DNA of 64,000 nt from an uncultured Oscillospiraceae bacterium (GCA_947626265.1 CANQRM010000007.1:1-64000), one strand, 5' to 3'. Positions 39,272-47,784 are shown, counted from the stretch's first letter. Made by a program: numbers and translations. Notes: generated by a model not told the origin, from the letters alone.

Positions 39272-39530
39272 CTCTTTAGATAAAAGGTGCTGGAAAGCAA
39301 CAACTGAATACCCATAAGGCACTGGCCCTGATGATGCTTCAGGGCGAGATATAACGTGCCTACACTGTTTCAAACGCCATCGGCCCTGCTGGCGAAACAG
39401 TGGACGCAGGACCCGACTTTGACTTTCAAAGCCGATACATCATGATGAACCGAAGCGTTCCCCCCAAGGGGGAGGACTAACCTTTTTGAGGTCGGTACAT
39501 CATCGTGATGTATCGGCTTTTTTCTTTTTT
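39272..39530 (+). ncRNA. Candidate structured RNA of about 250 nt
   Basis: Between a strong promoter and an intrinsic terminator the sequence can form several perfect stems. These are GGCAC/GTGCC (39318-39322, 39356-39360), CCCTGA/TCAGGG (39326-39331, 39339-39344) and CACTGTTTC/GAAACAGTG (39363-39371, 39394-39402). A 12-bp pair of GCCGATACATCA (39431-39442) with TGATGTATCGGC competes with the terminator stem. No protein-coding frame fits. I do not recognise the RNA family; it lies between the arsenic operon and the mob region. Confidence 0.7.
39491..39530 (+). terminator. Intrinsic terminator of the structured RNA
   Basis: GTCGGTACATCA pairs with TGATGTATCGGC (12 bp, two G-U) around a TCG loop and is followed by a T-rich tract of 13 bases. 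Confidence 0.9.
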
Positions 39531-39842
39531 CTTCGCGCCCACGATCTCCCTACCGGCTTCGTCCGCTTTCGACAGCGGAGAAATGCTAAATTTCAGGTAT
39601 CCGGGAGATTCCTGCGGAGCTTTGAAAAAAACCGACTCGGCACCTTGACAGCCGAATGACCGTGCAGGCGAGATACTTCCGCATGGGAGCAGACGTTCCG
39701 GTGAGACCCCGGGGCAGGAACCGCGCCTGGAACAAACGGCAAGTTACTACCCGAAAAAGCAGCGGCCAGGAAGGTGCCACACCCGGCACTTCTCCCTGTG
39801 TCGCAGGGGCGCCAACTCTGGCACCGCCAAACAAAAAGCGTA

Positions 39843-39926
39843 TTACGGTGCGGGGCGCGTCCCACACCGTAACGAGCAGGGCATTTGTGTGCCAAATGCC
39901 AATGCCTTTAGGGGCTCCGCCCCTAA
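39843..39926 (+). other. oriT-like region upstream of the mobilization genes
   Basis: The non-coding stretch 39531-39941 contains TTACGGTGCGGG/CCCACACCGTAA (39843-39854, 39861-39872, one mismatch) and TTAGGGGC/GCCCCTAA (39908-39915, 39919-39926) immediately before the mob genes. Inverted repeats next to a relaxase operon are the usual layout of an origin of transfer, and MOBP nick sites lie beside such repeats. No nick sequence is certain. The rest of 39531-39842 holds nothing else I can name. Confidence 0.5.
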
Positions 39927-39941
39927 TACCCCGGAAAGGAG

Positions 39942-40250
39942 ATGATGGATTTGAAAGACCTGCGCATCGTTGCCCGCGTGACCGAGCGGGAGAAAAACCA
40001 GATCGCCGCCCTCAGCAAACGGTGCGGTCTGTCCCAGACAGATTATATCCGCCAGAGGGCGCTGGACTATGAGCCGGGAACAGCGTTGCCGGATAACTTC
40101 TTCGCGCTCTTTGAGAAGCTGGACGCCCTCACGGAAAAGCCCTTTTCCCCGGAGGTCAACGCCGCCGCTCTCGCGCTCATGTCCGATATGGAAAAGTTGA
40201 TCGCGCCGGGAAAGGAGACACAATGGCCACCACAGGCTTCTGGCCGGTAA
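39942..40250 (+). CDS. MobC-like relaxosome accessory protein
   Basis: The 102-residue protein starts with a double ATG behind GGAAAGGAG. Its N-terminus (L-R-I-V-A-R-V-T-E-R-E-K, then L-S-K-R-C-G-L-S-Q-T-D-Y-I-R-Q-R-A-L) is a ribbon-helix-helix, as in MobC/MbeC relaxosome proteins that open oriT. It overlaps the relaxase start by 28 bases, so the two are coupled. The C-terminal half is helical. Confidence 0.82.
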   Translation: MMDLKDLRIVARVTEREKNQIAALSKRCGLSQTDYIRQRALDYEPGTALPDNFFALFEKLDALTEKPFSPEVNAAALALMSDMEKLIAPGKETQWPPQASGR

Positions 40251-41551
40251 AGGGCCGGCTGAAGGAGGTCATCGACTACGCCGCTAACCCGGACAAGACC
40301 ACAGACGCCAAATATCTGGACGCGGACCTGTACGCCGCCCTCCGCTACGCCGAGAACGACGGCAAGACGGATGAGCGGCTCTATGTGTCCGGCGTCAACT
40401 GCTCTAAGCGGAACGCCTATGCCCAGATGATGGCAGTCAAACGGCGGTTCGGAGAACGGGGCGCGGTGGCGGCCTACCACGGCTACCAAAGCTTCGTGAC
40501 CGGCGAGGTCACACCGGAGGAGGCTCACGCCATCGGCGTGGAGACGGCCCGGCGGATGTGGGGCGACCGATTCCAGGTGGTGGTCACGACCCACCTGAAC
40601 ACCGACAACCTCCACAACCATTTCGTGGTGAACAGCGTGTCGTTTAAGGACGGGCTGAAGTTCCGCAATAAGATCGGCGACCACCTGGAGCTGCGGCGCA
40701 TCTCCGACGCCATCTGCCAGGAGCGGGGTAAGGCCGTGCTGGAAAACGCGGATTTCTACCGGCACTACGGAAAGTCCCACCGGGAGATGGTAGCCCAGGA
40801 CGTGCGGGAGGTACTGCCGTACTGCCGGAAGATGGAGGACCTATACACCCGCCTCCGGGCAAAAGGCTATACCCTGAACAGGATCGATGGGTATAAGTAC
40901 ATGACGGTGACAGCGCCGGGATGGAAGCGGCCTGTGCGGCTGGACAGTCTCGGCTTCACCGTGGAGCGCGTCACCGCCGTGTTTCTCCGAAACCGGGAGG
41001 AGCCGCTCTGGCGGCAGCCGCCACCGGTAAAGCGGAAATATCCGCTGGACGACCTTTTGAAGAAGCTGGACTTCGACATCGACCACCGCCGGGACGGCGT
41101 GGCGGTGTTCATAGAGGCCATGTTCTATGTGGTGGTCCTGCTTTTGAAAATGGTGGGCGAGAGTGCGATACGCTCGGCGGAGCTGCGGAACGAGGCCCGG
41201 AACCTTGAGCGGTATGTGGCGGACCACCATTTTCTGCGGGAGAACGGTCTGCACACCGTTGATGACCTTGAATCATTCGTGGATAGCACAAAGGCGCAGA
41301 TAACCGCGCTTGAAGCTGAACGGGATTCCATCAGCAACCGGATACGCCGGGCAAGGTCTCCGGAAGAAGCAGACGCGAACAAGGTCAAACGCAAGGAGTT
41401 GACCCAGCGGCTCGCCCCACTGCGTCAGGACCTCCACCGAGCGGAGAAGATACTTCAGAAATCACCACATCTATACGAATTACTGCAGACCGAGCGCTGT
41501 CTGGAAACAGAGGCCCGGCAGCTGCAACGAAACAGAGAAAGGATAAGATAA
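40223..41551 (+). CDS. MOBP-type relaxase
   Basis: The 442-residue protein has the relaxase/mobilization domain with T-H-L-N-T-D-N-L-H-N-H-F (His124, Asp128, His131, His133), the metal-binding HxxxD...HxH motif. Tyr21 or Tyr31 may be the nicking tyrosine near the N-terminus. Residues 330-442 are a coiled coil (E-A-E-R-D-S-I-S-N-R-I-R-R-A). It would nick oriT and lead the strand into a recipient. No type IV secretion genes are in the window, so mobilization needs a helper. Confidence 0.9.
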   Translation: MATTGFWPVKGRLKEVIDYAANPDKTTDAKYLDADLYAALRYAENDGKTDERLYVSGVNCSKRNAYAQMMAVKRRFGERGAVAAYHGYQSFVTGEVTPEEAHAIGVETARRMWGDRFQVVVTTHLNTDNLHNHFVVNSVSFKDGLKFRNKIGDHLELRRISDAICQERGKAVLENADFYRHYGKSHREMVAQDVREVLPYCRKMEDLYTRLRAKGYTLNRIDGYKYMTVTAPGWKRPVRLDSLGFTVERVTAVFLRNREEPLWRQPPPVKRKYPLDDLLKKLDFDIDHRRDGVAVFIEAMFYVVVLLLKMVGESAIRSAELRNEARNLERYVADHHFLRENGLHTVDDLESFVDSTKAQITALEAERDSISNRIRRARSPEEADANKVKRKELTQRLAPLRQDLHRAEKILQKSPHLYELLQTERCLETEARQLQRNRERIR

Positions 41552-41552
41552 T

Positions 41553-42461
41553 ATGAAATTAGACAGAAAGACTATAAGCGTCTCTATCAAAAATCTGCAT
41601 CCCTTTGAGAACAACCCCTATAAGGTCCAGGACGGAGAGGAAATGGACAAGCTCATGGAGAGCATCCAGTCCCAGGGCGTCCTCACGCCCCTTGTCGTGC
41701 GGCCTATGGCGGACGCCGCTATGGGCTATGAGGTCATATCCGGCCACCGCCGTCTGGCCGCCTGTCAGAAGCTCGAAATGAAGTCCATACCCGTCACCAT
41801 CCAGCAGATGGATGATGACAAAGCCATGATCGCTGTGGTGGACGCCAACCTCCAGCGTGAACACATCCTCCCCAGCGAGAAAGCCTTTGCCTTCAAGATG
41901 AAACTGGAGGCGCTCAATCACCAGGGCGTAACTTCTGCTCAAGTTGAACAGAAGTTGTCCCGCGACGCCGTTGCCGGAGATGTGGGCATGAGCGGCGCAC
42001 AGGTCCAGCGGTATATCCGCCTGACGAATCTCATCCCGGAACTGCTGGAATTGGTGGATCAAGGGAAGATAGCGTTCACCCCAGCCGTACACCTGTCCTA
42101 CTTAAAACCACAGGAGCAGCGGTGGGTGCTGGAGGAAATGGAGAAAAACGCCTGTTCTCCCTCCGTATCCCAGGCGTACCACCTGAAAGAAGAAAGCCAG
42201 GCAGGAAGGCTGACGCAGGAACTGACCGCCGAACAGATGGCAAGAGAGAAGGCCAACCAGCGGGAGAAGGTGTCGTTCTTCTGCGATGACCTGCGCAGGT
42301 TTTTCCCCAAAGAGTATTCCGCCCAGGACATCCAGAAGGCAATTCTGAAAATGCTAGAGGACCGGGAAGCAAGCAGCAGATGGGAGGTCCCCGCTGTTAC
42401 CCGCACCGCCGCCAGCCGAAGCCCCAAATCCCGCGCCGCCTCCGACCGGGACGCCAGGTGA
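41553..42461 (+). CDS. ParB/Noc-like partition protein
   Basis: The 302-residue protein has an N-terminal ParB nuclease-like/CTP-binding domain with E-V-I-S-G-H-R-R-L-A-A-C (near residue 65) and N-L-Q-R-E (near 105). A helix-turn-helix region with A-G-D-V-G-M-S-G-A-Q-V-Q-R-Y follows. It begins one base after the relaxase stop. In clostridial elements such a gene commonly follows the relaxase; no ParA lies nearby, so it may regulate or stabilise the element. The C-terminus is Ser/Arg-rich. Confidence 0.85.
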   Translation: MKLDRKTISVSIKNLHPFENNPYKVQDGEEMDKLMESIQSQGVLTPLVVRPMADAAMGYEVISGHRRLAACQKLEMKSIPVTIQQMDDDKAMIAVVDANLQREHILPSEKAFAFKMKLEALNHQGVTSAQVEQKLSRDAVAGDVGMSGAQVQRYIRLTNLIPELLELVDQGKIAFTPAVHLSYLKPQEQRWVLEEMEKNACSPSVSQAYHLKEESQAGRLTQELTAEQMAREKANQREKVSFFCDDLRRFFPKEYSAQDIQKAILKMLEDREASSRWEVPAVTRTAASRSPKSRAASDRDAR

Positions 42462-42473
42462 GGTGGTACACAG

Positions 42474-42686
42474 ATGAGTAAAAAGCTGGGTACAATCGTA
42501 GGATTTACGCCTGACGCCGCCCGCAGCCCGGTGGAGATGTACCAAGTGGATGAGTTTTCTCTCCGGGAGGGCGGAACGACCTACGATGTGACGCTCCACT
42601 TCAATACGGAGGGAAACCAGAGCATCCTCCGGCAGTTCAAAGATATGATCCTTTCCGACACCCATAGAGTTGATTCGACACATTGA
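42474..42686 (+). CDS. tnpW: TnpW-like protein, C-terminally altered copy
   Basis: The 70-residue protein matches TnpW through its middle (T-T-Y-D-V-T-L-H-F-N-T-E-G, then I-L-R-Q-F-K-D-M-I-L). It lacks the family C-terminus that the intact copy at 48278 shows (E-C-G-I-I-D-V), ending in a short unrelated tail. It precedes a recombinase fragment, as the intact pair tnpW-recombinase does, so this looks like a decayed second element core. Confidence 0.7.
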   Translation: MSKKLGTIVGFTPDAARSPVEMYQVDEFSLREGGTTYDVTLHFNTEGNQSILRQFKDMILSDTHRVDSTH

Positions 42687-42700
42687 GCATGGTATGGTGA

Positions 42701-42919
<219 letters not shown>

Positions 42920-42997
42920 AAAGCAGTTGTGAGGAAAGGAGCAAAAGGAGCAGTCCTCAAACTGCAAGCCAAATCGACACACAGAAAGGAGCCATCA

Positions 42998-43369
42998 ATG
43001 GAATCGTTATTTGAACAAATGGGCGGTACATACCATTGGGAGGGCGACGTTCGCATCCCCGACCTGGTTCTGTCAGACACCACTGACTATCATGTAGGCA
43101 AATATGGACGCCTGCGCCACCGCTACCTAAAGGAACACCGCAGAGTGCTGTTTAACATCATGCTCACCAACGAGACACTTGCAAAGCACGTTGCGGACAT
43201 CGACGCCGCCTGCCGCGAACGGCTGGAGGTCCTGATCCCCGCCATGGCCAAGCAGGAGGGCGTCACAGAGCAGCTCAAAGCAACCGACCAAATGGAATGG
43301 GTCCGCAGAATGAACAGCATCAAGAATCGCGCGGAGGAGATCGTCCTTCAGGAACTGGTCTACGACTGA
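42998..43369 (+). CDS. tnpV: Transposon-encoded protein TnpV, copy 2
   Basis: The 123-residue protein begins M-E-S-L-F-E-Q-M-G-G-T-Y-H-W-E-G-D and contains Y-L-K-E-H-R-R-V-L-F and E-G-V-T-E-Q-L-K-A-T-D-Q-M-E-W-V-R-R-M. It is the same length as copy 1 but clearly diverged, so it did not arise by recent duplication. AAAGGAG lies seven bases before its ATG. It converges on the polymerase-module operon. Confidence 0.88.
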   Translation: MESLFEQMGGTYHWEGDVRIPDLVLSDTTDYHVGKYGRLRHRYLKEHRRVLFNIMLTNETLAKHVADIDAACRERLEVLIPAMAKQEGVTEQLKATDQMEWVRRMNSIKNRAEEIVLQELVYD

Positions 43370-43382
43370 GAGTACTATAACC

Positions 43383-44258
43383 TCAAAACACGCACTTGGC
43401 AAGGTCGCCGACGTCATCCCTGATCTTATACTTGCACACACCGTCAAGCACTTTTTTCTCGATCAGCGTTTTGGTCAAAGCCGCCGTCCATTTTTGGCTG
43501 AAATTCGTATTGCCAAAATATGCGTTGAAGTTCTGCTGCGGGAGCAGAACGTATTCGCGGCCTTCCTCCTTATTGGCGATATAGTATTTATACAGCAAAA
43601 TGCTTGCCTCCACGGGGACGCCGCCCGGCGTCAGCTCGGTCAGGCGTTGGACGACCCTTTCCGGCAGTTCAAAATCCTTATCCCGCAACGGCCCCAGTTC
43701 CAGCGCGTCAGCAAGGATATCGTCAAAGCGAAGTACCCACGCGCCTTTTGTGTTGGAGGCAAAGGCCGGAACGATCATCTGCCGGAGCTTATTCGCCCAT
43801 TGGCCGCGAAAGCCTTTTTTGAGTGCCAGCGCCTTATCCAAAACACCCTTGCGAACGGCATCGGGATTCGTCTCCACAAAGGCGGTGATATTCTCCACAT
43901 GCCGGATCAGCCAGCCCTCCCCATCAGGGGTCACCAGCTCCGGAAATTCCTCCGCATATTCCCCATAATTCACCCTGCGCCTCGGATCGTCCAGATCCGG
44001 GGCCTTTTTTGTTTTCTCCCCGGAAAGGCTGCACCAGGCCAGCAGCGCCCGGCGGGCACAGTCGATCCTATCATAGCCGCTGCCGTCCTCCCGGAAGAGA
44101 TAGCCGCGGGCCAGGATTGTCAGAACATGGCGAAAGCCCTTGAAGTCCATCAGCATGGGAAAGGTGAAGCGCCCCATGTAGGCGGTGCCGCCCTTGCCCT
44201 CCGCCTTATATTCGGGAAACTCTGTGTAGGCCGAAAACTCCTCCCATTCATTCAGCAT
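43383..44258 (-). CDS. Unknown protein coupled to the polymerase (291 aa)
   Basis: This 291-residue protein starts 11 bases inside the polymerase gene's end and is therefore translationally coupled to it. It has no recognised domain. Residues 45-80 hold A-R-G-Y-L-F-R-E-D-G-S-G-Y-D-R-I and a Cys-containing helix. The C-terminal 60 residues (N-F-N-A-Y-F-G-N-T-N-F-S-Q-K-W-T-A-A-L, then I-E-K-K-V-L-D-G-V-C-K-Y) look like a winged helix by pattern only. It is probably a dedicated partner of the polymerase. Confidence 0.7.
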   Translation of the reverse strand: MLNEWEEFSAYTEFPEYKAEGKGGTAYMGRFTFPMLMDFKGFRHVLTILARGYLFREDGSGYDRIDCARRALLAWCSLSGEKTKKAPDLDDPRRRVNYGEYAEEFPELVTPDGEGWLIRHVENITAFVETNPDAVRKGVLDKALALKKGFRGQWANKLRQMIVPAFASNTKGAWVLRFDDILADALELGPLRDKDFELPERVVQRLTELTPGGVPVEASILLYKYYIANKEEGREYVLLPQQNFNAYFGNTNFSQKWTAALTKTLIEKKVLDGVCKYKIRDDVGDLAKCVF

Positions 44259-47200
44259 GTTTTCTCAGCCTCCTTATCCAGCCCCACCTCCGAGACGCGC
44301 TCCGGTCAACGGCCAGCTCCAGCGCCGCTGCCGGCAGCACCTCCAGAATGAACGCCCGCTTGTTCAGGGCCTCTGCACACATCACGGCCTCGTCCCAGTC
44401 CAGCCGTTCCAGCACCTTTCCCGGTCCGGGCCGTACATTGGGGCGGATCACGTCCCGACAGTTACGGATCAGCCTCTGGCGGTAGTCCTGGCTGCCCGCA
44501 GCACCGCGCATCATCCTCTTCATCTGCTCCGTATCAGTCTGCCGGACGCCCTTGTGTCTCTTTACCTCCATGTCCCGGTGCTGATCATCCAGGTCCATCA
44601 GAATGTCCCCAAGCATCCGGTAGCCGCCGCATCGGAAGTCACAGAGGATGTCCCGGCAGGACGGCAGCCGACCGGTGAAGACCGTGTAGAGCATCAGATG
44701 CCGATCCTCTTTGGGGGTAAACTGCCAGGAGGAACCCCGCAGGTTGGACAGCGTCGTATGCACGTCATAGGGGGACATATGGGAGAAAGTGTCATACAGT
44801 GCGTCCACGGATATCTCATTCTCCCGGTCCTGGGAAAAAAGGATACGCTGTATGTCCTTCCGGTAGTTGCCGGAGGACGTTATGTGCCGGTATGCCTCAC
44901 AGCGCTGTTTGGCCTTTTCGTAGTCTGCGATGATCGAACGCATACGTTCCAGGGCGTGTGGGTCGAGTCTTTCTTTCCAGCCCAAATCTTTGGCAAAGCT
45001 GAAAAGCTCCGCGCTGTCCGCCGGTTCTACCTTTGGTACTTTCGTTTTTCTCCCCAGCTCGCGGGCATAGAACGGCGTGCGCTCCAGGTTGGCCGTGATC
45101 TCATCCCAATCGACCCCGTTGAAGAAGGCCCTGAGCTTCTGGTTCCGAGTGGGATCATACCACGCATGCTCGTCCGGCTCCCCGGCGATCTCCTTGTAGC
45201 GCAGGAAGAGACTTCGGACCTTGGATTGATGGCCCAGGTATTCGGACAGGTCCGGCTTAATGCCGCTCTTGGCCGAGTCGATCTCAAGACCCGTGAGGAT
45301 GGTTAGGATCTCCGTCTCTTTTCGGCACTGTTCCCGCAGCTCCTCCGGGGCTGCCTCATCGTAGGCAAGGATGCTCCGGCGCAGGGCGGCGTTGGAGATC
45401 TGCCCGATGCGGGAGGAAAAGGTGCTCTTCACGGTCAAAAACCGGGCGCGCCAGTCGTTGGCGTCCGCAATCAGCGCCTCGGCGGACGGTATTTTCAGCA
45501 AGGGCAAATTGCTGTCGTTTTCAAGACCTCCGGCATAATTGCGGAGGATACTGCGGCACAGCATGGGCTCCGCGTACAGGTGGACGGTGTCCCCGTCATA
45601 GTCCGCGCCGCCCAGCCGGTCCGGGATCAGGGACCGGGAATCCACCATAGCCGCATAGTATAGGTGGGACAGATACTTCTCCCGCAGCGGCCCCACGGGA
45701 GAGAGCGGCATGACCAGCGCCTCCTCGTTCCGGGAGATATGCGGATTGCGCAGGATCGTGAGAAGCTCCTGCGGCGGATATACCGGCTGCGGCGCGTAGA
45801 CCTGTGCGCCCGTCAGACATTCTTTTTCAAGAACTCGGCTCGCCCCCGGCGATGTGGGCCGCACAATGCCTGCCAGCAGGCGCATCAGATCGTCGGACAG
45901 GTAGCGGGTGTCCCCGCTGACCTGCAGCTTGCCCATGCCGTATTTCTCCAGGATCTGTTTGGCCTTGTCCGCCAGTTCCTTTTGAAAGACTTTCTCCCGC
46001 AGAAAGGCAGAATTCTTGCTGAGCAGCTCTGCCCGCAGCCTGCGCCCATCGCCGTAGTCCAGCTCCGGGTCATCCTTATCTGCGGCGAAATAGGCAAGCT
46101 GCCAGTCTTTGTTGGCCGCGGCGTTATAGTAGGCGGTCTCCGTCGCCTTTGTGAACCAGGTCCCGTCTTGGTCCGCGGGAGAGGTCTCCCAGCCAAGCGG
46201 AAGGCGGCGGGGCCGGTATTCCTCGGCGGTGATAGCCACAGTATTGAGAAGCTGGAAGTTCAGCTCCGTCAGTCCGTCCCGGCTGCGGCGGTCCATGTTG
46301 GAAACAAACAGCTTGTGTCCGTACCTCCGGCAGCGCTCCAGGTACTCCTTCCAGCGCAGGCCGTTTTCCCGCATCCAGCCCCAGCCCTTGCACATGCTCT
46401 TCGTGAGGATCATGTCCACCTTTGAGACAGGATGGCGGATGCCCTCAATATCCACGATCTCGTCCACGCCCATCTCCGCGAACAGAGATTTGATGTCCAC
46501 CTCGTGCACAACACCCTTGATGTACGGCAGACGTATCTGAAAGGAATGGTGGTCGTGCTTTTCATAGCCGAAGGGATCGAGCCGGAGGGCAAGCTCCTGG
46601 GAGATCAGCCCCTCGCCGTCAAATTCCAGCACCTCCACGTCCATCCGCTTCTCCACTCGGGTATAGCGGCGCACCGGCCCGTCGGTGCCGTCATCCTCCA
46701 CGGTGATGACGGGAACGTCTTTTACGATGCTCCGTGGGTTGTCCACTACGATGATGTGATCGGCGTCCAGGGAAAAACAATCTTCGTTGATGACCTGCCC
46801 GCTGGTGAACATGAGGCCGTTGTAGGCATAGAGCTTGGAAAGCTGGCAGTTCCCGATGGTCATCCCCAGCGTCATGGTTTCCCACAGCGCGTCATAGAGA
46901 TCGGCGCGGACAAAGGAGAGCCGGTTGTTCCGGCTCATGCTGGCAGAGCGCTCAAAGGCGCGAAAGCGCACTGGGCCACGGGTAAAGGTGAGCTCGATCC
47001 CCTCCGGACGAAACAGCCATTCCGCCAGCTCCTGCAGCTGCTTCACCTGTCCAACGGCGCGGCGGTCAAAGATCCCGGTGAAGTCCAGATAGACAAGGGA
47101 GCCCATCAGCTTGTCCTCCGGGTCCGCTGACGCAGGATCGGGATCATCGGTGGTAAGGCGCAGCAGCTGATGAAACATGGCGCAGTCGTCCTGCATGGTC

Positions 47201-47331
47201 TTGCGGATAGCAGACCGGCTCGTCTCGTCGTTGGTATCAAAGCAGAAGCGCCAGCCATCCTCTGTCTTTTGCCCGCAGTTCAGGATCGTCCGTGCGGAGA
47301 TCTGCAGAATGCTGTACTGCCGCAATTTCAT
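44248..47331 (-). CDS. Single-subunit RNA polymerase of the YonO / RdRP superfamily
   Basis: The 1027-residue protein carries G-G-A-D-Y-D-G-D-T-V-H-L-Y with Asp577, Asp579 and Asp581, the metal-binding DxDGD of two-barrel RNA polymerases. That is the DbDGD form used by eukaryotic RNAi RNA polymerases (QDE-1, RDR) and phage SPbeta YonO. Upstream, L-R-N-P-H-I-S-R-N-E (residues 526-535) resembles the RDR R-N-P-x-x-x-x-x-D segment. Downstream, E-I-D-S-A-K-S-G-I-K (683-692) matches their v-D-x-x-K-t-G motif. Lys311 and Lys315 lie in the likely first barrel. Template, DNA or RNA, cannot be told from sequence. Confidence 0.85.
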   Translation of the reverse strand: MKLRQYSILQISARTILNCGQKTEDGWRFCFDTNDETSRSAIRKTMQDDCAMFHQLLRLTTDDPDPASADPEDKLMGSLVYLDFTGIFDRRAVGQVKQLQELAEWLFRPEGIELTFTRGPVRFRAFERSASMSRNNRLSFVRADLYDALWETMTLGMTIGNCQLSKLYAYNGLMFTSGQVINEDCFSLDADHIIVVDNPRSIVKDVPVITVEDDGTDGPVRRYTRVEKRMDVEVLEFDGEGLISQELALRLDPFGYEKHDHHSFQIRLPYIKGVVHEVDIKSLFAEMGVDEIVDIEGIRHPVSKVDMILTKSMCKGWGWMRENGLRWKEYLERCRRYGHKLFVSNMDRRSRDGLTELNFQLLNTVAITAEEYRPRRLPLGWETSPADQDGTWFTKATETAYYNAAANKDWQLAYFAADKDDPELDYGDGRRLRAELLSKNSAFLREKVFQKELADKAKQILEKYGMGKLQVSGDTRYLSDDLMRLLAGIVRPTSPGASRVLEKECLTGAQVYAPQPVYPPQELLTILRNPHISRNEEALVMPLSPVGPLREKYLSHLYYAAMVDSRSLIPDRLGGADYDGDTVHLYAEPMLCRSILRNYAGGLENDSNLPLLKIPSAEALIADANDWRARFLTVKSTFSSRIGQISNAALRRSILAYDEAAPEELREQCRKETEILTILTGLEIDSAKSGIKPDLSEYLGHQSKVRSLFLRYKEIAGEPDEHAWYDPTRNQKLRAFFNGVDWDEITANLERTPFYARELGRKTKVPKVEPADSAELFSFAKDLGWKERLDPHALERMRSIIADYEKAKQRCEAYRHITSSGNYRKDIQRILFSQDRENEISVDALYDTFSHMSPYDVHTTLSNLRGSSWQFTPKEDRHLMLYTVFTGRLPSCRDILCDFRCGGYRMLGDILMDLDDQHRDMEVKRHKGVRQTDTEQMKRMMRGAAGSQDYRQRLIRNCRDVIRPNVRPGPGKVLERLDWDEAVMCAEALNKRAFILEVLPAAALELAVDRSASRRWGWIRRLRKHAE

Positions 47332-47353
47332 AAGCTGTCTTCACCTTCTTTCA

Positions 47354-47377
47354 AATTGATTAACTACTATCACTTTT
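47354..47377 (+). repeat. 24-bp repeat, copy 1, before the polymerase gene
   Basis: This 24-base sequence (containing CTATCACTTTT) matches 48146-48169 at 21 of 24 positions, in the same orientation. It lies in the leader of the polymerase gene. The second copy lies before tnpW. Confidence 0.75.
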
Positions 47378-47390
47378 GAAAACGCTCAAG

Positions 47391-47418
47391 AAAAAAGAGC
47401 CGATCGCCCGACTCTTTT
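47391..47418 (-). terminator. Hairpin between the XRE gene and the polymerase
   Basis: On the minus strand AAAAGAGTCG pairs with CGGCTCTTTT (10 bp, one G-U) and runs into TTTTTT. It would end most transcripts from the XRE promoter before the polymerase, so the polymerase needs read-through or its own promoter. Confidence 0.75.
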
Positions 47419-47452
47419 GCTAAAACGTGCCCGCTCTGCGGTCCTGCCCGTC

Positions 47453-47704
47453 TCACTCCTCGTTCTGGTCATCAAAGGAGTAATCATTCAGTTCTTTGAA
47501 ATCCAGAAACTCCGAGACCGTCATGTTGAAAGCAATGGCGATCTTATGAAGCGTCATGACCCTGGGATTCTTGGTAAGGCCGCGGACGATATTATCAATG
47601 GTGGACTGATTGATACCGCTCATCGTGGCCAGCTTATTGATGGCGATACCCCGTTCCTTGCAAAGCTGACGGATACGGCGGACGTACAGATCGGAATACT
47701 CCAT
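47453..47704 (-). CDS. XRE-family repressor of the polymerase module
   Basis: The 83-residue protein is almost entirely a Cro/CI-type helix-turn-helix: I-R-Q-L-C-K-E-R-G-I-A-I-N-K-L-A and M-S-G-I-N-Q-S-T-I-D-N-I-V-R-G (residues 12-42), then P-R-V-M-T-L-H-K-I-A. It has an acidic tail. It is read divergently from a small gene across a region with three identical-type operators, and the polymerase lies downstream on the same strand. Confidence 0.85.
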   Translation of the reverse strand: MEYSDLYVRRIRQLCKERGIAINKLATMSGINQSTIDNIVRGLTKNPRVMTLHKIAIAFNMTVSEFLDFKELNDYSFDDQNEE

Positions 47705-47721
47705 GGCTGCCTCCTCTTGTT

Positions 47722-47735
47722 ACCCGTTTGTGGGT
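47722..47735. promoter_or_regulatory. XRE operator 1
   Basis: ACCC-N6-GGGT half-sites, 17 bases from the XRE start codon, a position that would block XRE transcription or translation. It shares its form with two other sites 48 and 97 bases away. Confidence 0.65.
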
Positions 47736-47768
47736 TAACCTGATGATAACAAGAGAATCGGGCGCATT

Positions 47769-47784
47769 AACCCGAATACGGGTT
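47769..47784. promoter_or_regulatory. XRE operator 2
   Basis: AACCCGAATACGGGTT is a perfect palindrome around AATA. It touches the -35 of the divergent plus-strand promoter (47783-47788), so binding would repress it. Confidence 0.75.

Noticed and set aside
39586-39895. Two overlapping minus-strand frames of about 95 codons upstream of mobC
   Set aside because: They lie across the oriT-like inverted repeats, lack ribosome sites and have no family pattern.
44248-47331. A conventional RNA polymerase beta or beta' fragment
   Set aside because: The NADFDGD form of beta' is absent and the motif context G-G-A-D-Y-D-G-D with a later D-S-A-K-S-G fits the RdRP/YonO group instead. Length and single-gene layout also disagree with a fragment.
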